Of a stretch of 64,000 bases of DNA, positions 59,208 to 64,000 are shown in pieces. Positions within the stretch are counted from its first letter, which is position 1; each line of letters begins with the position of its first letter. The notes beneath the pieces are model-generated. The model worked only from the letters and a program-made list of their open reading frames with translations. It was not told where the DNA came from and searched no databases. Source of the DNA: RGIG8745 sp045576655 (GTDB lineage Bacteria; Bacteroidota; Bacteroidia; Bacteroidales; Bacteroidaceae); assembly GCA_045576655.1 (NCBI GenBank), contig JAZNGW010000027.1, positions 1 to 64,000 of the forward strand, written 5' to 3'. The position numbers were made by a program, and so were the translations under genes.

Positions 59208-60674
59208 TTATTCCTTTTCTCTTACAGGGTCGCAAGTGACTTCGATGCCGAGTTTCTTGAAGACTTTGTGGTCTACTTCGCTTAGCATGACGGTTGTGTG
59301 CATCTGGCAGCCGCGAAGGTTGGGCAATTGCTCCAGTGCCTTGCGGCAATTCTCGTCATGATTGCTGAGCATGGAGAGCGCTACAAGAACTTCGTCGGTA
59401 TGCAGGCGTGGGTTGTGGCCGTGCAGATACTCGACTTTGGTCTTCTGTATAGGGGCTATCATTACTTCTGGGATGAGTTTCACTTCATCAGAAATGCCGG
59501 CGAGATGCTTGGTGGCATTGAGGATGATGGCGGCGCTCGGTCCGAGCAGGTCGCTTGTGCGTGAAGTTATGATTGTGCCGTCTTCGAGTTCGATTGCAGC
59601 AGCTGCTCCTCCTGAATAGTTCTTGCGCTCATGAGCGGCAGTAGTAGTGCGTCTGTTGGCTGTGGTGATGCCGGCGCGTTTCATGATGAGGGCTATCTTC
59701 TTGACTTCATGTTCGTTATCGCCCTTTTGTGCGAGGTTGCACAGCGAGTAATAGTAGCGGCGTATGATTTCGTCGAGTGCGGCGTTGCAGCAGACTTCTT
59801 CGTCGCTCATGCAGAATCCAATCATGTTGACTCCCATGTCTGTTGGAGACTTGTATGGGCTCTCGCCGTAGATGCCTTCAAATAGTGCGTTGAGGACTGG
59901 GAATATCTCAATGTCGCGGTTGTAGTTGGTCGCTATCTTTCCGTAGGTTTCGAGATGGAAAGGGTCGATCATGTTGACGTCGTTGAGGTCGGCTGTAGCC
60001 GCCTCGTATGCCATGTTTACAGGGTGCTTGAGTGGGAGATTCCATACGGGGAAGGTCTCGAACTTGGCGTAGCCTGCTTTGATATCGCGCTTGTTCTCAT
60101 GGTAGAGCTGGCTGAGGCACACGGCCATTTTTCCGCTTCCTGGGCCTGGAGCTGTCACGATGACGAGCGGGCGTGTGGTCTCGACGTAGTCATTTTTGCC
60201 AAATCCGTCGTCGGAGTCGATAAGGGCAACGTTGTTAGGGTAGCCCTCGATGGTGTAGTGGTAGTAGACTTTAATTCCAAGGCGTTCGAGACGGTTTCGG
60301 TAGGAGTCGGCGCTTGCTTGGCCGTTGTAGTGGGTGATTACTACTCCGCCGGCGTATAGTCCTACGCGTTCGAATTCGGAACGAAGGCGGAGGACGTCCT
60401 CGTCGTATGTAATTCCGAGGTCGCTACGCATCTTGTTTTTCTCGATGTCAATGGCGCTGATGACCATGACAATCTCGGCGTAGTCGCTGAGCTGCATTAG
60501 CATCTGAAGCTTGCTGTCTGGCTGGAAACCTGGCAGCACGCGGCTTGCATGGTTGTCATCGAAGAGTTTGCCGCCGAACTCAAGGTATAGTTTGTCGCCG
60601 AACTGTGCTATGCGTTTCTTGATTTGTTCGGACTGCGTCTTCAGGTATTTGTCGTTATCGAATCCTATTTTCAT
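59208..60674 (-). CDS. DUF1846 family protein
   Basis: This is a 488-residue cytoplasmic protein of the DUF1846 family. It starts I-G-F-D-N-D-K-Y, has V-M-V-I-S-A-I-D-I-E-K-N-K-M-R-S-D-L-G and the P-loop-like V-T-A-P-G-P-G-S-G-K-M-A near 178. It also has M-G-V-N-M-I-G-F and T-T-A-A-H-E-R-K-N-Y-S-G-G-A-A-A-A-I. The family is widespread in gut bacteria and has a solved structure but no firm function, as far as I know. ATP binding is suggested by the GPGSGK loop. The -7 box abuts the ATG, so the mRNA is probably leaderless. Confidence 0.9.
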   Translation of the reverse strand: MKIGFDNDKYLKTQSEQIKKRIAQFGDKLYLEFGGKLFDDNHASRVLPGFQPDSKLQMLMQLSDYAEIVMVISAIDIEKNKMRSDLGITYDEDVLRLRSEFERVGLYAGGVVITHYNGQASADSYRNRLERLGIKVYYHYTIEGYPNNVALIDSDDGFGKNDYVETTRPLVIVTAPGPGSGKMAVCLSQLYHENKRDIKAGYAKFETFPVWNLPLKHPVNMAYEAATADLNDVNMIDPFHLETYGKIATNYNRDIEIFPVLNALFEGIYGESPYKSPTDMGVNMIGFCMSDEEVCCNAALDEIIRRYYYSLCNLAQKGDNEHEVKKIALIMKRAGITTANRRTTTAAHERKNYSGGAAAAIELEDGTIITSRTSDLLGPSAAIILNATKHLAGISDEVKLIPEVMIAPIQKTKVEYLHGHNPRLHTDEVLVALSMLSNHDENCRKALEQLPNLRGCQMHTTVMLSEVDHKVFKKLGIEVTCDPVREKE

Positions 60675-60682
60675 ATAGAGTG

Positions 60683-60690
60683 CAAAGTTA
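60683..60690 (-). promoter_or_regulatory. -7 box for the DUF1846 gene, nearly leaderless
   Basis: The minus strand reads TAACTTTG, ending 9 bp before the ATG. The start site would fall within a few bases of the start codon. Confidence 0.5.
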
Positions 60691-60728
60691 CGTTTTCTTC
60701 TTTTGCTTAGTAATGCTTTCCGTTTAAA

Positions 60729-60760
60729 AAATAATGCGGGAAAGGGTATTCCGTTCCCGC
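60729..60760 (-). terminator. terminator of the 141-residue hypothetical gene
   Basis: GCGGGAA and TTTCCCGC (60736-60760) pair around a 10-nt loop. On the minus strand ATTATTTTTTAAA follows. Confidence 0.7.
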
Positions 60761-60786
60761 AAAGTTGTGCTGACTATGGTTGTTTT

Positions 60787-61212
60787 TTAGTCTTCTTTCA
60801 TGAGGTTGGCGAAGAATTCGTCGAGTTCTTGTCCAAGTCCTTTCAGGAGTTCGTCGTTAACGAAGATGTTGTCGTTGTCGACAATGAATAGTTCGGCAAT
60901 GGTTTCTCCGTCGTTATCTTCCTGAAGAAATGAGAAGGGCTTATAGATGTTTGTATTTTTGAACTTGCCCTCCTGGTCCATTTCGTTGAGGGTTGCTTGC
61001 AAGAGCTTTGTTGTTGCTTCTTCGTTAGCGGAGATGAAGTCGCTGACGATTCCTGATGCAAGTTCCATATTGTCGTCGTCAGATATTTTCACTGTTCCGT
61101 CGGCGTTGTCAACGGTGATGTGAAAGTCTGTGACGATTTTAATTTGGAACTCGTCGCCCTGGAATTTCTTGGTGGAGTTCTCGATGATTTTTCTGAGTGC
61201 TGTTGCGTTCAT
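60787..61212 (-). CDS. small acidic hypothetical protein
   Basis: This is a 141-residue soluble acidic protein with no signal or membrane segment. A beta-rich middle (F-Q-I-K-I-V-T-D-F-H-I-T-V-D-N-A-D-G-T-V) is followed by helices and an acidic end (L-G-Q-E-L-D-E-F-F-A-N-L). I do not recognise the family. It has its own -7 box and terminator, supporting a real gene. mazG lies upstream on the same strand. Confidence 0.7.
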   Translation of the reverse strand: MNATALRKIIENSTKKFQGDEFQIKIVTDFHITVDNADGTVKISDDDNMELASGIVSDFISANEEATTKLLQATLNEMDQEGKFKNTNIYKPFSFLQEDNDGETIAELFIVDNDNIFVNDELLKGLGQELDEFFANLMKED

Positions 61213-61237
61213 TTTGTTCGCCTTTAATTCTAAAAGA

Positions 61238-61245
61238 CAAATGTA
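61238..61245 (-). promoter_or_regulatory. -7 box for the 141-residue gene
   Basis: The minus strand reads TACATTTG 25 bp before the ATG at 61212. Confidence 0.45.
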
Positions 61246-61287
61246 ATAATTATTTGTTAATAAAACGCAAACGGGAAGCTTTTTTTA

Positions 61288-62073
61288 TTAAAGCCCTTGC
61301 TTTTTTGCTTCGTTCCAGAGTGAGTCCATATCTTCGAGGGTCATATCCTTGAGTGAGCGTTCTTGCTTTAGGGTCTGTTGCTCTACATAGTTGAACCTGC
61401 GGATGAATTTCTGGTTGGTGCGTTCGAGTGCGTTGTCGGGGTTGATATGGTAGAGGCGTGCGGCGTTGATGAGGCTGAACATTAGGTCGCCAAATTCATC
61501 GGTGGCCTTTTCTTGGTCCATCTTGTCGATTTCGGCTTGGTACTCCTCAATCTCTTCTTTTACCTTGTCCCATACGTCTTCTTTCTTTTCCCAATCGAAG
61601 CCGACGTTGCGAGCCTTGTCCTGTATGCGGTATGCCTTGATGAGCGAGGGTAGGGATGCGGGTACTCCGCTGAGCAGGGTTTTGTTTCCGTCTTTCTCTT
61701 TTAGTTTGAGCTGCTCCCATGACTTTACAACATCGCCAGAGCTTTTGGCAACGCTGTCGCCGTATACGTGGGGGTGGCGGTATATGAGCTTGTCGCAGAG
61801 TTTGTTGCACACGTCGGCGATGTCGAATTGCTCTTGCTCACTGCCTATTTTGGCATAGAAGCAAACATGCAGAAGTACGTCGCCGAGTTCCTTGCAGATA
61901 TTCATCGTGTCGTTGTTGATGAGTGCGTCGCAAAGTTCGTAGGTCTCTTCTATTGTATTGGGACGCAGGCTCTCGTTGGTCTGCTTCCTATCCCATGGGC
62001 ATTTCTCTCTGAGGGTGTCGAGCACGTCGAGTAGACGTCCGAATGCTTCGAGTTTTTCTTCTCTTGTGTGCAT
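61288..62073 (-). CDS. mazG: nucleoside triphosphate pyrophosphohydrolase MazG
   Basis: This is a 261-residue all-alpha NTP pyrophosphatase with two MazG units. The first has C-P-W-D-R-K-Q-T near 22 and E-E-T-Y-E-L-C-D-A with K-E-L-G-D-V-L-L-H-V (E-x-x-E...E-x-x-D metal site). The second has K-E-E-I-E-E-Y and D-E-F-G-D-L-M-F-S-L-I-N. It hydrolyses dNTP/NTP to the monophosphates and pyrophosphate, clearing wrong nucleotides. The ATG at 62073 is preferred; the longer frame would add 16 unconserved residues. Confidence 0.94.
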   Translation of the reverse strand: MHTREEKLEAFGRLLDVLDTLREKCPWDRKQTNESLRPNTIEETYELCDALINNDTMNICKELGDVLLHVCFYAKIGSEQEQFDIADVCNKLCDKLIYRHPHVYGDSVAKSSGDVVKSWEQLKLKEKDGNKTLLSGVPASLPSLIKAYRIQDKARNVGFDWEKKEDVWDKVKEEIEEYQAEIDKMDQEKATDEFGDLMFSLINAARLYHINPDNALERTNQKFIRRFNYVEQQTLKQERSLKDMTLEDMDSLWNEAKKQGL

Positions 62074-62167
62074 ATTCGTTTGCTGTGTTATGGTTGGTTT
62101 GTCAAATAAAAAAACAGGCAATTAACTTTTCTGTGATTGTTAATTGTCTGTTCAACAAGTTGTTTTG

Positions 62168-62239
62168 TAGCGCCTACGGGAATCGAACCCGTGTTCCATG
62201 CGTGAGAGGCATGTGTCCTAGCCGCTAGACGAAAGCGCC
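62168..62239 (-). tRNA. tRNA-Glu (anticodon CTC), copy 1
   Basis: The minus strand folds as a 72-nt cloverleaf starting GGCGCTTTCGTCTAGC. The anticodon stem CATGC/GCATG frames the loop CTCTCAC (anticodon CTC), and the T-arm has GGGTTCGATTCCC. The acceptor closes with a G1-U72 wobble. CCA is not encoded. Confidence 0.93.
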
Positions 62240-62264
62240 GTGGTCTGTTCGTTAAGTTGTTTTG

Positions 62265-62336
62265 TAGCGCCTACGGGAATCGAACCCGTGTTCCATGCGT
62301 GAGAGGCATGTGTCCTAGCCGCTAGACGAAAGCGCC
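62265..62336 (-). tRNA. tRNA-Glu (anticodon CTC), copy 2
   Basis: It is identical to the copy 97 bp away, including about 12 bp of flank (AGTTGTTTTG), so the pair arose by tandem duplication. It is upstream of copy 1 in the direction of transcription. Confidence 0.93.
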
Positions 62337-62358
62337 GCTTAAAACAAAAAAAACAGAG

Positions 62359-62445
62359 CGGAAGGAGGGGGATTCGAACCCCCGGTACGGTTACCCGTAC
62401 GTCAGTTTAGCAAACTGGTGGTTTCAGCCACTCACCCATCCTTCC
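62359..62445 (-). tRNA. tRNA-Ser (anticodon GCT)
   Basis: An 87-nt type II tRNA: acceptor GGAAGGA/TCCTTCC and anticodon stem CAGTT/AACTG with loop TTGCTAA (anticodon GCT). It has a long variable arm (GTACGGGTAACCGTAC) and T-arm GGGGGTTCGAATCCCCC. CCA is not encoded. It reads AGC/AGU codons and probably leads the three-tRNA transcript. Confidence 0.95.
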
Positions 62446-62567
62446 TGATCTGATTTTCGGAGCATTGTTTCGAAGATTAGGCGCTCGTGAGCGCCCTGCC
62501 TTTCTCAAATGCGGTGCAAAGGTATATGTATTTTTTTTCTCTTGCAAACTTTTACGAAAAAAAGTTT

Positions 62568-62575
62568 TAACTTTG
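62568..62575 (+). promoter_or_regulatory. -7 box for the glycan gene pair
   Basis: TAACTTTG lies 17 bp before the ATG at 62593. The TTG at 62542-62544 is 23 bp upstream, slightly long. The box also shows that the longer frame from 62509 is not the start. Confidence 0.5.
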
Positions 62576-62592
62576 CGGTAAAATGTAATGCT

Positions 62593-63015
62593 ATGCAGAA
62601 CGACATGTGTGATGTAATCTCTGATACGGTTCGGATGGTAGATGTGCCTTGTGTCGTCGACGAGCGCGGAGCGCTATGTTTTGTGGAAAGTGCTTCGTTT
62701 GTATTCGACGTGAAGAGGGTCTTTTGGATTTATGGAGTTAAGGAGGGGCAGACTCGTGGTAGTCATGCTCATATGAGTTGCGCTGAAGTCGTCTTCCCTG
62801 TTTCCGGTAGTTTCGATATAGAAGTTGATGATGGTAAAGTCGCAGAAATTATTCACATGGATTGTCCTAATAGGGGCATTCTTATTCCGCCTAAGGTTTG
62901 GTGTAATTTGAAAAACTTTTCCAAAGATGCGGTTTGTGTGGTTTTGGCCTCGCAGGAGTATGATGCTAGCGGTTATATTCATGATTATGAAATCTTTAAG
63001 CGGAAATTCGGATGA
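62593..63015 (+). CDS. sugar 3,4-ketoisomerase (FdtA/WxcM-like cupin)
   Basis: This 140-residue cupin of the FdtA/QdtA family isomerises dTDP-4-keto-6-deoxyglucose to the 3-keto sugar. Typical marks are R-V-F-W-I-Y-G-V (about 37-44), R-G-S-H-A-H (about 50-55, catalytic His pair) and I-L-I-P-P-K-V-W-C near 97. The closing C-V-V-L-A-S-Q-E-Y-D motif contains the family's Y-D. The stop overlaps the next ATG as ATGA. It should feed an amino-sugar (such as Fuc3NAc-type) for surface polysaccharide. Confidence 0.87.
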   Translation: MQNDMCDVISDTVRMVDVPCVVDERGALCFVESASFVFDVKRVFWIYGVKEGQTRGSHAHMSCAEVVFPVSGSFDIEVDDGKVAEIIHMDCPNRGILIPPKVWCNLKNFSKDAVCVVLASQEYDASGYIHDYEIFKRKFG

Positions 63016-63986
63016 TTCTTAAACCCTATAGTGCTTTGTTGAAACAGGAGTGGAATAAGTTTGTGGCGGAGTCGAAAAACGCAACATTCTTGTTCGATCG
63101 CGACTTTATGGACTATCATTCGGATAGGTTTGAGGATTGTTCGCTGGTGTTTGAGGATAAGGGGCGGATTTTGGCTTGTTTGCCTGCTAATGTGGACCGT
63201 GAAAGGAAGCAGGTTGTTTCTCATGGTGGATTGACATATGGCGGTGTGCTGATGTCGGAAAAGATCACTATGGTTCAAGTTATGGAAATATTCAGTCTTT
63301 CTGCAGACTATTTTAAGGAGGAGTATGGAGCTGAGAGATGGCTTTACAAGCCGATTCCTTATATATATTGTTCCTATCCAGCTCAGGAGGATCTATATGC
63401 TTTGTTTAGGATGGGCGCGGTGCTTGAGTCGAGGGGTGTATCTTCGGCGATTCAATTGCCTGGGCGGTTGCAAATGTCGACTGGCAGATTGCAGTGCGTG
63501 AAAAAAGCACAGAAAGAAGGGCTTGTGATAAGTGAGTCAAGTGAATTTCTTCCGTTTTGGGACCTGTTAAACAACGTGCTCGTCAGTAATCATGGGGTTG
63601 CCCCTGTTCATACGTCTTCGGAACTTAATGCCCTGAAGTCTCGTTTTTCTCAAAACATACGTCTCTTTGTTGTGAAAAACAAGAACAATCAAATGGTGGC
63701 GGGAAGTCTTGTTTTCGATATGGGCAAGACCGTTCATACTCAATATATGGCTTCGAGCGAGGAAGGTAAGCGCAAAGGGGCTTTGGATTTTCTGATACAT
63801 CATCTTGTGACAAGTGTTTTTGCCGACCGTGAGTACTTTGATTTCGGAATTTCGACAGAGAATGGAGGCCGATACCTTAATGAAGGTTTGATATTTCAGA
63901 AAGAAGGTTTCGGGGGGCGTGCAGTTTGCTATGATTGCTATTCGGTGGATTTGTTGGGCTGTGGCTTTAAAATACAAAAAACGTGA
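63012..63986 (+). CDS. GNAT/FemAB-like acyltransferase of the glycan cluster
   Basis: This is a 324-residue protein of the FemAB-like GNAT type (acetyltransferase_6). It has an N-terminal part with S-K-N-A-T-F-L-F-D-R-D-F-M-D-Y-H. The catalytic half (about 170-310) has I-R-L-F-V-V-K-N, A-G-S-L-V-F-D, H-T-Q-Y-M-A-S-S and D-F-G-I-S-T-E-N-G-G-R-Y-L-N-E-G. The last motif is common in proteins that acylate sugars in O-antigen clusters, often next to FdtA and a DegT aminotransferase. It overlaps the ketoisomerase gene by 4 bases. Confidence 0.83.
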   Translation: MILKPYSALLKQEWNKFVAESKNATFLFDRDFMDYHSDRFEDCSLVFEDKGRILACLPANVDRERKQVVSHGGLTYGGVLMSEKITMVQVMEIFSLSADYFKEEYGAERWLYKPIPYIYCSYPAQEDLYALFRMGAVLESRGVSSAIQLPGRLQMSTGRLQCVKKAQKEGLVISESSEFLPFWDLLNNVLVSNHGVAPVHTSSELNALKSRFSQNIRLFVVKNKNNQMVAGSLVFDMGKTVHTQYMASSEEGKRKGALDFLIHHLVTSVFADREYFDFGISTENGGRYLNEGLIFQKEGFGGRAVCYDCYSVDLLGCGFKIQKT

Positions 63987-63990
63987 AAAG

Positions 63991-64000
63991 ATGGAGCTGT
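63991..64000 (+). CDS. possible start of the next glycan gene
   Basis: An ATG (M-E-L) opens 4 bp after the preceding stop at 63986 and runs out of the window. Spacing fits an operon. The product cannot be told; a DegT-type aminotransferase would be usual here. Confidence 0.3.

Overview
The window reads as a chromosomal segment of a Bacteroidales bacterium, most likely Prevotellaceae (Prevotella/Segatella-like). The reasons are: many genes carry the Bacteroidota promoter signature (-7 TAnnTTTG, in several cases with TTG 19-20 bp upstream); ribosome binding sites are poor; SPase II lipoproteins and T9SS-like C-termini (G-I-Y-I-x-x-G-K-K) are frequent; families such as DUF4831, DUF5689 and PorT-type barrels occur; lysS-gpsA-pgi are adjacent; and intergenic spaces are full of palindromic repeats. 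No ribosomal RNA, phage, transposase, CRISPR array or SusC/SusD pair was seen.

Layout. 1-8.8 kb: housekeeping block with a flavodoxin-like reductase, a DUF4831 protein coupled to the NAD(P)H-hydrate repair enzyme nnr, then adk-obgE-pgeF-serS, then a secreted thioredoxin and a GNAT acetyltransferase. 8.9-16.3 kb: a formylglycine-generating-enzyme-like lipoprotein whose extreme 3' end looks like the variable region of a diversity-generating retroelement, a large secreted pectate-lyase-like protein with autotransporter-type repeats, a beta-propeller/coiled-coil protein and a nucleoside phosphorylase. 16.4-16.9 kb: a non-coding element bounded by inverted CGACAAA-rich repeats. 17-25.5 kb: an SPFH protein with a small partner, a HAD phosphatase, a patatin-barrel protein, pgi, gpsA and lysS.

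25.8-38.5 kb: the most coherent accessory locus. Three different exported nucleases (EEP-family, DNA/RNA non-specific, endonuclease I) sit around a TonB-dependent receptor, a DUF5689 lipoprotein, a three-repeat lipoprotein and a large OB-fold/chitobiase-domain protein. I read it as a candidate system that binds, cuts and imports extracellular nucleic acid.

38.6-49 kb: clpB, a 1.8-kb gene-free island built of palindromic and tandem repeats, then a second accessory system. It is a lone LytTR regulator followed by a five-gene operon of exported proteins: two LPP20/DUF4384-like proteins, a BspA-LRR/coiled-coil/caspase (C14) protein, a small barrel and a transglutaminase-like protein. A 6S-like structured RNA lies just beyond. 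49.4-62 kb: pepT, a secreted C1 aminopeptidase, nhaC, mltG, proS, a T5orf172 protein, a WG-repeat protein, a DUF1846 protein and mazG. 62.1-64 kb: two tandem tRNA-Glu genes and a tRNA-Ser, then the first genes of what looks like a surface-glycan cluster (sugar ketoisomerase, acyltransferase).

Functions are assigned from recognisable motifs in the translations. No database search was possible, so family names are recognition calls and system-level roles are inference.
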